Below are positions 35,345-45,600 of a stretch of 64,000 nt of DNA, in pieces. The number at the start of each line of letters is the position of its first letter. Positions within the stretch are counted from its first letter, which is position 1. Made by a program: the position numbers and the translations under genes. Under the pieces are notes generated by a model. That model was not told the DNA's origin, did no database searches, and saw only the letters and a program-made list of their open reading frames with translations. This DNA is from Microbacterium luteum (GTDB lineage: Bacteria > Actinomycetota > Actinomycetes > Actinomycetales > Microbacteriaceae), in the NCBI RefSeq assembly GCF_015277875.1, contig NZ_CP063814.1, forward strand, positions 3,286,001 to 3,350,000, given 5' to 3'.

Positions 35345-35408
35345 AATTCAGGCTGAGACGGGCCTCGACACCCGCAGCGGCGCCAATTTCGCCCTCTCAG
35401 CCTGAGTT
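35345..35408 (+). repeat. 64-bp palindromic element, copy C2
   Basis: The same 64-bp length; left arm AATTCAGGCTG (one mismatch), right arm CAGCCTGAGTT, right flank TTGGCGCACA. A stray repeat of the right end, GAGTTGGTGCACA, follows at 35424-35436. Confidence 0.78.
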
Positions 35409-35464
35409 GGCGCACAGGAGGCCGAGTTGGTGCACAGACGGCGACAGCGTGGCACGGTGATCTC

Positions 35465-36601
35465 ATGACCTCCCCGCTCGAGCAGCTGCTGGCGCGTCAC
35501 GTCTCGACCGGCACCGTTCCCGGAGCCGTCGCCGTCGTTGTCGCACCGGGTGCCGACCCCGCACCGCTCGCCGTGGGTGCGTCCGCGCTCGGCGGACCGG
35601 ACCTCGACGTCGACGCGATCTTCCGCATCCAGTCCATGACCAAACCCGTCACCACCGTCGCGGCGCTGCGGCTGGTCGATCGTGGGCTCATCAAGCTCGA
35701 CGACCCCGTGGCGCGATGGCTGCCGGAGCTCGCCGACCCGGTCGTGCTGTCGCATCCGGACGCGCCGCTCGACGACACGCGGCCATCGCCCCGGCCGATC
35801 ACCGTGCGCCACTTGCTCACCAACACCAGCGGATACGGCATGATGACGACCGATTCCCCTCTCGCCCAGGCCATGGTCGAGACAGGACTCGAGGCAGGTC
35901 CGCAGCCGAGCGGCCTCGGGGCCGACGAGTGGCTGGCAAGGGCGGCGAGCCTTCCGCTCGCCTTCGCCCCGGGTGAGGGATGGCGCTACCACCACTCCTT
36001 CGGCATTCTCGGCGTCCTCATCTCCCGCGTGGTCGGCCGCTCCACGCCCGACCATCTGCGTGACGACCTCCTCGTCCCGCTCGGCATGGTCGACACCGGA
36101 TTCTGGACCCCGTCAGCATCCGCGCACCGACTGCCGGCGACCTACCGACGCGACGGCGACGTGCTGGTCGAGAGCGAACCCGCCGGTGGCGGGTTCTACG
36201 CCGGACCTCCCGCCCACGACGTCAGCCACGAAGAGCTCGTGTCCACCGTCGCGGACTACGCCCGCTTTCTCCGCGCACTCAGCCACGGAGCCGAGGTCGG
36301 TGACGGGCCGCTGGTTTCGGCGGAGCTGCTGAAGCTGATGACATCCGATCGTATCCCGGGCGCACTCAAGCGGCCGGACAGCTTCTTCCCCGGCTTCTGG
36401 GACCAGATGGGGTGGGGCTTCGGCGTCGGCGTGCAGACCGGCGGCGACCACGCCGGTCGGTTCGGCTGGTCGGGCGGCCTCGGCACCGACTTCTTCGTCG
36501 ACCCCGACGGCACGATCGGCATCCTGCTGGCGCAGGTCGACCTCGACGATCAGGTGATGGCAATGTTCAACGAGTTCCAGCAGCTGGTTCCGCCTCACTG
36601 A
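35465..36601 (+). CDS. Class C beta-lactamase-like serine hydrolase
   Basis: 378 residues of the beta-lactamase/esterase EstB-like family (PF00144). The nucleophile motif is SMTK (about 57-60), the Tyr motif is in WRYHHSF (Y-H-H in place of YxN), and the third motif lies near HAGRFGWSGG. It lacks a signal peptide, so it is probably a cytoplasmic esterase or peptidase rather than an antibiotic-resistance enzyme. It is bracketed by four copies of the 64-bp palindromic element, two on each side. Confidence 0.82.
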   Translation: MTSPLEQLLARHVSTGTVPGAVAVVVAPGADPAPLAVGASALGGPDLDVDAIFRIQSMTKPVTTVAALRLVDRGLIKLDDPVARWLPELADPVVLSHPDAPLDDTRPSPRPITVRHLLTNTSGYGMMTTDSPLAQAMVETGLEAGPQPSGLGADEWLARAASLPLAFAPGEGWRYHHSFGILGVLISRVVGRSTPDHLRDDLLVPLGMVDTGFWTPSASAHRLPATYRRDGDVLVESEPAGGGFYAGPPAHDVSHEELVSTVADYARFLRALSHGAEVGDGPLVSAELLKLMTSDRIPGALKRPDSFFPGFWDQMGWGFGVGVQTGGDHAGRFGWSGGLGTDFFVDPDGTIGILLAQVDLDDQVMAMFNEFQQLVPPH

Positions 36602-36654
36602 CCCGTCGCCCCGAGGCGTCGCCGCCTCCGTCCTTCGACCCTTCCGCCGGACCT

Positions 36655-36718
36655 AAGTCAGGCTGGGACGGTGTTGGGATGCCGCTGCGGCACCGAATCC
36701 GCCCGCACAGCCTGAGTT
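36655..36718 (+). repeat. 64-bp palindromic element, copy C3
   Basis: The arms AAGTCAGGCTG and CAGCCTGAGTT, 64 bp, core CCGCTGCGGCACCGAATCCG, right flank TTGGTGCATG. Confidence 0.8.
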
Positions 36719-36882
36719 GGTGCATGAGAGGTCGCCGCACCGGGCGCGACGGCTCTGGAGGAGCCGGAACCAACCCCGCGACCCGATCCCCGTTTGGTCG
36801 CACCCGCCCACGTGAACAGTTGCCTCCCGCCGTCCGTGTCCACCGGCGGCGTCCGGATGGTATCCGAACCGCCCCGTGCCGG

Positions 36883-36946
36883 AACTCAGGCTGGGACGGC
36901 CTCTGGACGCCGCCACGGCACCGAATCCGCCGTCTCAGCCTGAGTT
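36883..36946 (+). repeat. 64-bp palindromic element, copy C4
   Basis: The arms AACTCAGGCTG and CAGCCTGAGTT, perfect, 64 bp. The core shares CGGCACCGAATCCGCC with C3; right flank TTGGTGCACC. Confidence 0.82.
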
Positions 36947-36964
36947 GGTGCACCGGGGGAGCGG

Positions 36965-37040
36965 CCTGACCGGATGGGCAGCGACCTCACCGGCACCGGG
37001 GCAGCGCCCTGACCGGACGGGCAGCAGCCTGACCGGCACC
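36965..37040. repeat. 33-bp direct repeat, two copies
   Basis: CCTGACCGGATGGGCAGC plus 15 bases at 36965-36997 recurs with 4 or so changes at 37008-37040. It lies between the last palindromic element and the GH92 stop. The gene-free stretch 36602-37054 holds only this and elements C3 and C4. Confidence 0.6.
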
Positions 37041-37054
37041 CGTCAGGACGCTGG

Positions 37055-40000
37055 TCACTCCGCGGCGGTTCCGCGGGAGCGGCGGCGCACGAGCACGACT
37101 CCGCCCGCGATGCCGGCCAGCGCGAGAACGCCGATCACCCACGCGGCCGTCGCGTCTCCTCCGGTCACCGGCAGATCCGCCACGGTGAACTCGGCCCATC
37201 CAACGAGTTCGCCGTCGGCGTCGAGCATTGCGAGACGGTGCTCGCCGGCGTCGAGGCCTGCGGGGAGCGTGAGGGTGGCGCCTCCGTCAGCGTCGGCGAG
37301 CGCCCAGCCGAGAGGCTGCGGCTCGGAGTAGACGTATCCGAAGTGCCATTCGTCCGCGGCCAGACCGCCGACCGTCACGTCGCGGCCCGCGACGGAGACG
37401 GTGATGACGTCGCGGAACACGAGCGGCAGATCGTCACCGTCAACGGTCGGAGCAGCCGGCACGAAGCCCGGTCGCCCGTCGGTCCCAGGCTCTTCCGTGC
37501 CCGGCTCCTCCGTCCCGGGCTCCTCCGTCTCAGGCTGTTCCGCGCCAGGCTCCTCGGTCCCAGGCTCCTCCGTGCCCGGCTGCTCCGTCTCAGGCTCTCC
37601 CGCGCCAGGCTCCTCGGTCCCAGGCTCCCCCGTGCCCGGCTCTTCCGTGCCGGGCTCCTCCGTCCCCGGCTCCTCGGGCTGCTCGAGTGCGGCGAGCGCC
37701 TCGCGCAGCGCGTCGTGCGCGGCGGTGTACGTCTCGTAGCTCGACCCTCCGGCGACGGCGCGTGCCTGCGCCAGAGCGTCGTCGAGGCGGCCGAGCGACT
37801 CGTCGGTGTACGGGGAGCGGTCCACGGCCTCCGCCTCGGCGATGAGCACCGGCAGAGCGCGGATGACCTTCCACTCGAGCTGCCCCTGCGCCGCCTGCAG
37901 CACGCGGAGCGCCTCGTCGACCTCGGCCTGGGTCGCCGCCTCGTCGCCCAGCACGGCCTCCGCCTCGGCGACGGCCCGTTCCAACACGGCGAAGTCGATC
38001 GCGAGGAACCGCTCCTCCTGAGCGACGAGCTCGGATGTCGACGACACGGCCGTCTGCAGCTCGTCGCGATTCACCGGCTGCGGCGTCTGCTCGTCCGGCG
38101 CGAACTCCCACCAGTCGAAGTTCGCCACGTACTGATAGGCCTGCCCCGGGACAGGGTCGGAGTGCATCACGACGATGAGCGTGTGGCGTCCCGACACCTC
38201 GCGTTCGAGGTCCACGGTGGTGGTGACGTAGTTCCCCCAGCCCCCGGTCTTCGGAAGCGCGACGCTCGCGACCCGGTTCTCCTCGGTCTGCTCGTCGAGG
38301 TAGAACTCCAGGCGCGGGTTCGCCCCGACGCGCTCGTCGCGAGTGGATGTGCGCACGGTCAGCGTCGTGAGCGGGCCGGTGCCGAAGGCGACGTCGTCGT
38401 AGACCAGTTCGCCGCCGTCGTACGTCCCGCCGACGTTGCCCGACGGACTCGTGCCCTCGGCCACGAGCGAGCCGCCGCTCGACGAGGTGAACTCCTCCGC
38501 CTCGACGCGTGTCGGAAGAACCGGCGCGTCGTCGTCGGCCTGCAGCAGCGTCACACGGTCGAGGCTGATGGTGCCCGGGTCGAGCCGCAGGCTCACGGTG
38601 GGTGCCCAGTCGGCACGCTCGTCGACGCTCAGCACGGCGTCGAGCGAACCGCTGCGCAGCTCGGACCAGGTGCCGTTCCGCTCCACCCACGAGGTGATCC
38701 GGCCGTCGTCGACGACCGTCGCGAAGCGGTCGCCCGGCTCCCACGAGACGCCGCCCTGGATGCCCGCGCCGACATCCCGTCCGCTACCGTCCACGACGAC
38801 GTCGAACCCGGTCTCGGAGCGGGTGTTGTTGAACCAGCTGTGCGCGCGGTTGCCGACCCCATCGGTCAGTCCGATGAACAGGCTGTCCTCCGCCGAACCC
38901 GTGCCGGCGAAGGCGCGCGGCTCGACCACGAGCGCGAAGGGCTCGCTCGTCTCGGCCGGAAGGGCGAGGTGCGTCCAGCGGCGACCGTCGGTGGATATGG
39001 CCTCCAGCACGCCCTCTTCGGCATCGACCGCGAGGTCGGCGGCCGGCTCCGATGCGTCGCCGTAGGCGGTGTACTCCGCCAGTCGATCGACCGAGAAGTC
39101 GTCGTCGAAGGCGACATCGGCGTAGGCGACGCCGTCGAGCACGACCCGGTCGGTCGCCGGGGAGATCCGCAGGTCGTCCGCAGCGCGTTCCAGCCGGTCC
39201 AGCGCGGCGCGAAGCGCGTCGTCGCCCGCCGAGTCCTCGGCGAGCAGGGACCGGGCAGCCTCTCGCGCCTCGTCGAACGCGGCGAACGAGGCCGTCGAGT
39301 AGGCACCCCGCACCACCAGGTCGGCATCGGCGAGCGCCTCGGTCAGCTGACGGCGCCACTCCTGATCGATTGCGAGAGTGAGCGTTCCGAGCCCCGAGAC
39401 GCCGTCACCGCGCAGCGCGGCTGCGGCCGCTCCTTCGAGGGCGGCGTCGGTGAAGGCGAGCGCGAAGGCGGCCGTGGCGGCATCCCCCATCGACCCGGTC
39501 AGGCGCAGGTCGGCCGTCGCGGCACCGGTCTTGACGAACGCGGCGGCGACGCCGGCCGGCAGCCCCGGCACGGTCACGAGACCGTCGGCGACGAGGTCGC
39601 GACCGTCGGCGCCGGCGAAGGTCGCACCGCGCAGGGTGAGCCCGACCGTGGCGTCGACGGTGCCGTCGGCGGCGGCGAGCACCGTGGTGCGATCGACCGC
39701 GAGGGATGCGCCGGTGAAGGTCACCTTGAACACGAACTCCTGCGCGCCGGTCGACGGCGTGCGGCTGAACGCGGCGTCGGTCACCTGCACGACGAGGTCG
39801 TCGATGCTGTCGAACTCCGTCGAGGCCGTCGCGTTGCCGGTGAGGATGAGATCCACCGAGCGGTCACCGGTGCGCTCCGCCCGCAGCGTGAGGCCGTCCG
39901 GAACTCCGGAGGCGGTGATCGCCCCGCTCGCGGCGAGATCGTCACCGTTCCGCCCGGCGAACGTGCCGTTGGTGATGGTCAGCGCCACCGTGTTCTCGAT

Positions 40001-42499
40001 CGACCCGTCGCCGGCGGTGGAGCGGAACTCGCGCTCGGAGACCACGACGGCGCCGGTCGGGTTGTAGACCGAGCTCGGGAGGGTGTCGCTCAGCGACGCG
40101 GGAGCCACTCCGTCGGCCGCCCAGTCCGAGGCGGTGTCGCCCATCGTGAAGGCCAGCGATCCGCCCCCGGTGAGCTGGTCGTAGGTGACCCACGTGCGGT
40201 CGAAGCTCTCGCCGTTGAGGGTCGCCGACTGGATGTAGTAGTCGTCGGGCGAGACACCGTCGGCGGAGATGTCGAACGTGCGACCCGATTCGTAGGAGAT
40301 CCGCACGTTCTCGAAGAACGGCGTGCCGATCTGGTACTCGTCCGACCCGGCGGCGACGGGGAACAGTCCCATCGCGGCGGCGACGAACATCGATGACATG
40401 GTTCCGGTGTCGTTGTCCATCGTCGGCAGGAACCCCTGCGGCGAGTTGCTGTAGACCGACGTCTTCACGGGCGGGGTGAACTCGCCGCCGTTGGTCGGCG
40501 CCTCGTGCGTCGAGCCGGTGGCGATGTAGCGGTTCCAAGTCTCGTCGGTGTAGATGCTGCGCACCCAGTGCTGGGTCTGCGCGGGCGAGCCGACGTAGTT
40601 GAACAGATAGGGCGCCTGCAGATCGATCTCGTTGGCGTTGGCGTGCAGCATCCGGGAGCCGTCGTCGGGAGCGTGCTCGCCGAACATGAAGCTCAGCGCC
40701 TCGAGGGTGGTCTCGGCGCCTCCCATCTTCTCGATCATCCCGCCCATGTCGGGGGCGACGTACCAGTTGTACTGCCACAGCGTGCCCTGGTACACGTTGC
40801 CGGCCTCGAAGCGCTCGGGGTTCACATCCGCCCACACGCCGGCCGCGTTCTTGGGGAAGACCAGACCAGTCGTCGTGCCATCGGCGAGGGTGACCGCGTC
40901 GCTCTTGTACAGGTTCGTCCAGTTCGCCGCGCGCAGCCGGTAGGCGTCGGCTTCGGCGGTCTTGCCGAGCGCGTCGGCGATCGTCGCGAGCGCCCAGTCG
41001 TCATACGCGGTGCCGAGGGTGTCGTCGACCTCGTTCGCGATGTAGCCGCGCTGCACGTTGCCGGCGTCGGCGTATCCACCCTGCGACTGCGAGACCAGGG
41101 CGGGCCATGCCGCCTCGAGGCCTCTCAGCTGCGCGCCCTTGGCCACGGCGTCGGCGACGACGACCGCGGCGCGCTCGAAGCGCACGGTCGGCACCGAGTG
41201 CACCTGGTTCGACAGCGACCCGCTGCCGGTGTTCGCAAAGCTCGCATAGAGGTCGACGATGGACTGCGCCATGTCGCGGAAGACCTCGGGGTAGCCGATC
41301 GCGAGCACTTCGTACTTGCGGAAGTCGTCCCAGAATCCCCAGCCGTCGTAGTGGATGTAGCCGTCGGCGGCGTAGATCTCGCCGTCGAGGCCGCGGTAGG
41401 TGCCGCTCGTGCTGGTGGCGTTCACCGGGGCGCCGAACATGCGGTAGAGGTGCGTGTAGAACAGCTGCTGCAGGTCGCCGTCGGGGTCGCTCGTGGTGGA
41501 TGCGGTGACCGCGAGACGGCCGAGGATGGCGTTCCAGTCGGCGTGGGTGTCGGCGCGGACCTCCTCGAAGGTGCGTTCGCCCATCTCGACGCCGAGGTCG
41601 GTGCGCGCCTGTGCGGCGCTGATGGGGGAGATGGCGACCTCGAGTCCGACCTGCTCACCGGCATCCACGTCGAACTCGAGCACGGCGCCGAGGTCGGTGC
41701 CGGTGCGGGTCGCCGTGGTGTCGAGCGCCCCCGAGGACCCCCACGTGCGCAGCGAGCTGACCGGGACGGTCGACTCCGCGTAGTAGTACATGCGGTAGTC
41801 GTAGCCGTTGAAGTGACCGGTGAACTCGCCCGACAGTGCGGCGCGACCGTCCGACAGGGTCGAGGTCGTCAGGGAGGCGTCGCGGCGACTGGTGAAGTTG
41901 TTTCGCAGGTCCACGACGACGGATGCGGTTCCCGCCTCGGGGAAGGTGAACCGGTCCTGTCCGGTGCGCACGTCGACGGTCGCCTCGGCGAGGATCGCGC
42001 CGCGCGAGGTCTGCAGGTCGACGCCGTAGTAGCCGGGCTCGGCCTCCTCGGCGTCGTGGCTGTAGGTCTTCGCGTACGTGCCCGACGAAGGACGCGCGGA
42101 GTAGGTCTCGTAGGTGGGCACGACCAGCAGGTCACCGCCGCCGCCGGAACCGCCGACGCCGTTGAGGTTCGTGTGCGTGAAGCCGGCGATCTGGTCCTCG
42201 GCGTAGTCGTATCCGCTGTGCGACCGCCCCGGCGTGGTCATGGGGTTGATCTTGATGATCGAGTTCGGAGCCTCGGCGCCGGGCAGGTCCTGGCCGAAGT
42301 CGTCTTCGGTCGACACGAAGGTGTTCACCAGCGCCGCGAAGTCGGTTCCCTCGGTCGGTGCGGCTGCGGATGCGACCGGCGCGGCCACCGCGGGCGCAAC
42401 GGCCGCCCCGAAGACGGCATTCCCGACCAGAGCGGCGCCGACGAGCGCTGCGAGAACGCCGGAGGAGAGGGAGCGGAGGGAACGGGATGTGTGCGACAT
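37055..42499 (-). CDS. Cell-wall-anchored GH92 alpha-mannosidase, multidomain
   Basis: 1814 residues. Order: signal peptide (1-45); GH92 N-terminal and catalytic domains (about 50-800, with NSIIKINPMTTPGRSHSGYD and GFWDDFRKYEVLA); two Ig-like repeats (about 815-1040); a laminin-G-like sandwich (1150-1350); a CBM6-like module (about 1360-1510); FIVAR-like helices (1530-1610); a Pro/Glu/Thr/Gly repeat wall spacer (1610-1680); a C-terminal domain with EWHFGYVYS (about 1690-1780); LPVTG, membrane helix and RRRSRG. GH92 enzymes are calcium-dependent exo-mannosidases acting on fungal or glycoprotein mannans. It lies downstream of the metallophosphoesterase on the same strand. Confidence 0.9.
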   Translation of the reverse strand: MSHTSRSLRSLSSGVLAALVGAALVGNAVFGAAVAPAVAAPVASAAAPTEGTDFAALVNTFVSTEDDFGQDLPGAEAPNSIIKINPMTTPGRSHSGYDYAEDQIAGFTHTNLNGVGGSGGGGDLLVVPTYETYSARPSSGTYAKTYSHDAEEAEPGYYGVDLQTSRGAILAEATVDVRTGQDRFTFPEAGTASVVVDLRNNFTSRRDASLTTSTLSDGRAALSGEFTGHFNGYDYRMYYYAESTVPVSSLRTWGSSGALDTTATRTGTDLGAVLEFDVDAGEQVGLEVAISPISAAQARTDLGVEMGERTFEEVRADTHADWNAILGRLAVTASTTSDPDGDLQQLFYTHLYRMFGAPVNATSTSGTYRGLDGEIYAADGYIHYDGWGFWDDFRKYEVLAIGYPEVFRDMAQSIVDLYASFANTGSGSLSNQVHSVPTVRFERAAVVVADAVAKGAQLRGLEAAWPALVSQSQGGYADAGNVQRGYIANEVDDTLGTAYDDWALATIADALGKTAEADAYRLRAANWTNLYKSDAVTLADGTTTGLVFPKNAAGVWADVNPERFEAGNVYQGTLWQYNWYVAPDMGGMIEKMGGAETTLEALSFMFGEHAPDDGSRMLHANANEIDLQAPYLFNYVGSPAQTQHWVRSIYTDETWNRYIATGSTHEAPTNGGEFTPPVKTSVYSNSPQGFLPTMDNDTGTMSSMFVAAAMGLFPVAAGSDEYQIGTPFFENVRISYESGRTFDISADGVSPDDYYIQSATLNGESFDRTWVTYDQLTGGGSLAFTMGDTASDWAADGVAPASLSDTLPSSVYNPTGAVVVSEREFRSTAGDGSIENTVALTITNGTFAGRNGDDLAASGAITASGVPDGLTLRAERTGDRSVDLILTGNATASTEFDSIDDLVVQVTDAAFSRTPSTGAQEFVFKVTFTGASLAVDRTTVLAAADGTVDATVGLTLRGATFAGADGRDLVADGLVTVPGLPAGVAAAFVKTGAATADLRLTGSMGDAATAAFALAFTDAALEGAAAAALRGDGVSGLGTLTLAIDQEWRRQLTEALADADLVVRGAYSTASFAAFDEAREAARSLLAEDSAGDDALRAALDRLERAADDLRISPATDRVVLDGVAYADVAFDDDFSVDRLAEYTAYGDASEPAADLAVDAEEGVLEAISTDGRRWTHLALPAETSEPFALVVEPRAFAGTGSAEDSLFIGLTDGVGNRAHSWFNNTRSETGFDVVVDGSGRDVGAGIQGGVSWEPGDRFATVVDDGRITSWVERNGTWSELRSGSLDAVLSVDERADWAPTVSLRLDPGTISLDRVTLLQADDDAPVLPTRVEAEEFTSSSGGSLVAEGTSPSGNVGGTYDGGELVYDDVAFGTGPLTTLTVRTSTRDERVGANPRLEFYLDEQTEENRVASVALPKTGGWGNYVTTTVDLEREVSGRHTLIVVMHSDPVPGQAYQYVANFDWWEFAPDEQTPQPVNRDELQTAVSSTSELVAQEERFLAIDFAVLERAVAEAEAVLGDEAATQAEVDEALRVLQAAQGQLEWKVIRALPVLIAEAEAVDRSPYTDESLGRLDDALAQARAVAGGSSYETYTAAHDALREALAALEQPEEPGTEEPGTEEPGTGEPGTEEPGAGEPETEQPGTEEPGTEEPGAEQPETEEPGTEEPGTEEPGTDGRPGFVPAAPTVDGDDLPLVFRDVITVSVAGRDVTVGGLAADEWHFGYVYSEPQPLGWALADADGGATLTLPAGLDAGEHRLAMLDADGELVGWAEFTVADLPVTGGDATAAWVIGVLALAGIAGGVVLVRRRSRGTAAE

Positions 42500-42516
42500 G
42501 CGCGGAAGGCTCCAGG

Positions 42517-42580
42517 GCAGGGGGATGCGGGGCTCGGGAAGGGGGATGCGTGAGGCTCGGGAGGGGATGCGGGGGCGAGG
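42517..42580. repeat. G-rich imperfect repeat in the GH92 leader
   Basis: GGGGATGCG followed by GGCTCGGGA-like sequence occurs about three times at 24-28 base spacing just upstream of the GH92 start. Purine-rich; no function is evident. Confidence 0.45.
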
Positions 42581-42616
42581 CGCGGGGTGGTGCGGGAAGG
42601 GGCGGGGAGGCGCCCG

Positions 42617-42657
42617 TGCATCGGGGACCGGGCGGTGCGGGCCCGGTCCCCGATGCA
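42617..42657 (-). terminator. Terminator after the metallophosphoesterase gene
   Basis: TGCATCGGGGACCGGGC (42617-42633) pairs perfectly with 42641-42657 across a 7-base loop: a 17-bp stem starting 8 bases past the stop. It suggests that GH92 has its own promoter or depends on read-through. Confidence 0.85.
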
Positions 42658-42664
42658 GCCGGCG

Positions 42665-45600
42665 TCAGCGCGAGGCGGCTGCGCGGCGTCGTGCGATCAG
42701 CAGCGCCCCGCCGGCGGCGAGCAGGAGCGCGCCGAGGGTGGCGAAGCCCCATCCCGCTGCGAGGTCGCCACCGGTAGCGGCGAGTCCGCCGCTTGCGGGT
42801 GCGGCGTCGGCGGCGAGCGTGATCTCCGTCCAGCCGACGATCATGCCGTCGGCGTCGAGAACCACGATGCGGTGCGTGCCGGCCTCGAGCGAGTCGGGCA
42901 GCGTCACCGTTGCGGTGCCGGTCGCCGACACGTCCATCCAGCCCAGCGCCGTCGGCGTGGAGTAGACGTAGCCGAAGTGCCACTCGTTCGCGGCGAGACC
43001 GCTGAGCGAGACGGTGCGACCGTCGAGCGTGGCGGTGATCACGTCTTCGAGCGAGGCCGGCAGGTCGGCGCCGTCGGTCACGGGCGCGCTGGGCGTGAAG
43101 TCGGGCTGCTCGGTGCCCGGCTCCTCGGTGCCCGGCTCCTCAGTGCCCGGCTCCTCAGTGCCCGGCTCCTCAGTGTCGGCGACCACGGTGACGGTGCGCG
43201 TGGCGACCGTCTCGTTGCCGCGGGCGTCGGAGACGGTGTAGGTCAGCGTGTAGCTGCCGGCGGTCGCGGTGTCGACCGCGCCGTCCACCGAGATCTCGTC
43301 GGTGAGGTCGCCGTCGACGTTGTCGCTGGCCGACACACCCGCGAGGGCGTCGAACTCGTCGCCGACGGTGATCTCCGCGTCATCCGGAACGGTGAGCTCC
43401 GGTGCGGCATCCTTCGTGAGCACGACCTCGTCGACGACGCTGTTGACCGGCATCGCCGAGCCGTTGGCCTGGCTGCGCAGGGTCCGCAGGGTCATCTCGT
43501 CGTCGGTGACCTCGATCACCGAGTAGTTGCGCACCTTCTCCTGGTTGATCACCGAAGCGAACCAGGCGTCCGGGGCCTGCGTGTCGTAGTACTTCGAGCC
43601 GCTGGCGGAGTTGGCGGTGACGTACAGCACCTCGCCGTCCTTCGCCTCGATCATCGACTGACCGGCGACCTCTGCCGCGTCGGCGAGCTCGCCGTCCTTG
43701 ACCAGGTAACTGCGGGTGTAGTTGTGGTCGTGGCCCATGAGCACCACGTCGAACCCGAGATCCGAGATCGTCGACGGCATCTGCGCGCGACGGTCTTCGA
43801 TGTCGCCGTCGTCGTAGTGCGATGCGACCGAGTAGATCGAGTGGTGGAAGGCGAGCACGCGCCAGGTGGCGTTCTCTCCCTGCTCGGCGATGACCTTCTC
43901 CATGAACGCGTTGTGCGAGTCGTAGTCGCGACTGTTGGAGTTGATGTTGATGAACAGCACATCCTTGTAGATGAACCAGTAGTCGCCACCCGACGTGGTG
44001 AGCCCACCGGCACCGGCCGTGAGGTCTTCGTTGGGCAGGTTGAAGTGCTGCTCGTAGGCCTTCGAACCGACGTCGTGGTTGCCGTTGGTCGCGACGAACG
44101 GGATGCTCTGCATCTGCTCCGGCGCGAGGAACAGCTCGTACTGCTGCTCGTTCGGCGCCGTCTCCACCTGGTCACCGGCCGAGAACAGCAGCTCGGCGTC
44201 GGGGTAGCTCTGCGTTGCGATGTCGAGCGTGTCGGCCCAGCCGGCGGCGTCGCTGGTCACGTTGCCGGAGGCACCGAGCTGCGGGTCGCCGAAGAACAGG
44301 AACGAGAAGTCGCCGTCGAAGTCCTGGGTGCGGAAGGTGTATACATCCGACCAGCCCTTCTCGTCGCTGCCGACGCGGTAGGCGTACTCGGTGTTCTCGG
44401 CGAGGCCGGTGAACGAGGCGTCGCGGAAGTACTCGCCGCTCGAGGTGCCGCCGGTCTTGGAGGTCTCGATGGTCGTCGCGGATGCGGAGAAGGTGTCGCC
44501 GTCGACGTCGGCCGCGGGTGCGATCTGCGCCACCTGCTCCGTGTCGATGTCGCTGTACCAGGAGATGTTGCGCTCGGATTCGGTCGCTCCGACGCCGAGC
44601 ACCACGTCGGTGATCGTCGCCTCGTCGGGTTCCGGCACGGTCACGGTCGGCACGAGCGAGGTCACGTCGAGGTAGATGTCGCTGCTGGACTCGCGGTCCT
44701 GGTAGAGCGCGACGGCGATGGTGTTCTCGCCCGCCTCGAGGGCCTCCGCCGGAATGGTGAAGGTGCTCGTGAGGGGGTTGCCGTTGCTGGCGCCCGCGTA
44801 GGTGAGGTTCTGGTTCGCGGCGGTCTCGACGCGGTCGTCGACGAATCCGGCGACCTTCTCACCGTTCACGTAGACGCGCACGGCGTCGTCGTAGGTGATG
44901 GTGCCCTCGAGGCCGTCGAGCTGCGCGAGCTGCTCAGCGGAGATCTCGATCTCGTTGCGGAAGTGGTAGGTCGGGATCGTGTCCGACGAACCGGTCTGCG
45001 CGTACTGCACAAGGGTGTCGGCGACGAAGCCGCCACCGAGGTCGGCCGCGCCGCGCTTGGAGCCGAACGAGCCGGCCGCCTGCTTCCAGGCGGAGTCGTC
45101 GAAGTCGGCGGTGGTCCACGAGAGCGATCCGTCACCCGACGGGTCGGTGCCGTCGTCGGAGTAGCGCCACTCGTCGTCGGTGGTGAGGTAGCTGTCGGGC
45201 AACGCCTCGGGACCGAACTCGAAGTAGTCGAAGTTGCCGACGTAGGGGTGGCCCGAGTCGGTGTCGGCATCCATCGTCACGATGAGCTTGTGATCACCCG
45301 AGACGGCCATCGGCAGGTCGACGGTCGTCGTGCCGTAGGCGTTCCAGTTGTCGCCGGTCACGGGGAGGGGAACGGTGACGAGTTCGCTGCCGGCACTCGT
45401 GTCGTCAAGGGAGAAGGTCAGCGACGCGTTCTGACCGACGCGGCCGGAGTTGTTCACGTAGCGAACGGTCAGCGTCGACAGCGGGGCCGCTCCGAGCGAG
45501 ACCGTGTCGAAGACGATCTCACCGCCGGGCCAGGTGCCGCCGACGTTGCCGAGCGACTGACCCGTGGCGTCGGTGCTCGACTCCTTCTTGAGACCGCCGC

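Noticed and set aside
37238..42553. Long plus-strand open frames opposite the GH92 gene
   Set aside because: Shadow frames of a high-GC gene; rich in Arg/Val/Gly/His with no domain or ribosome site.
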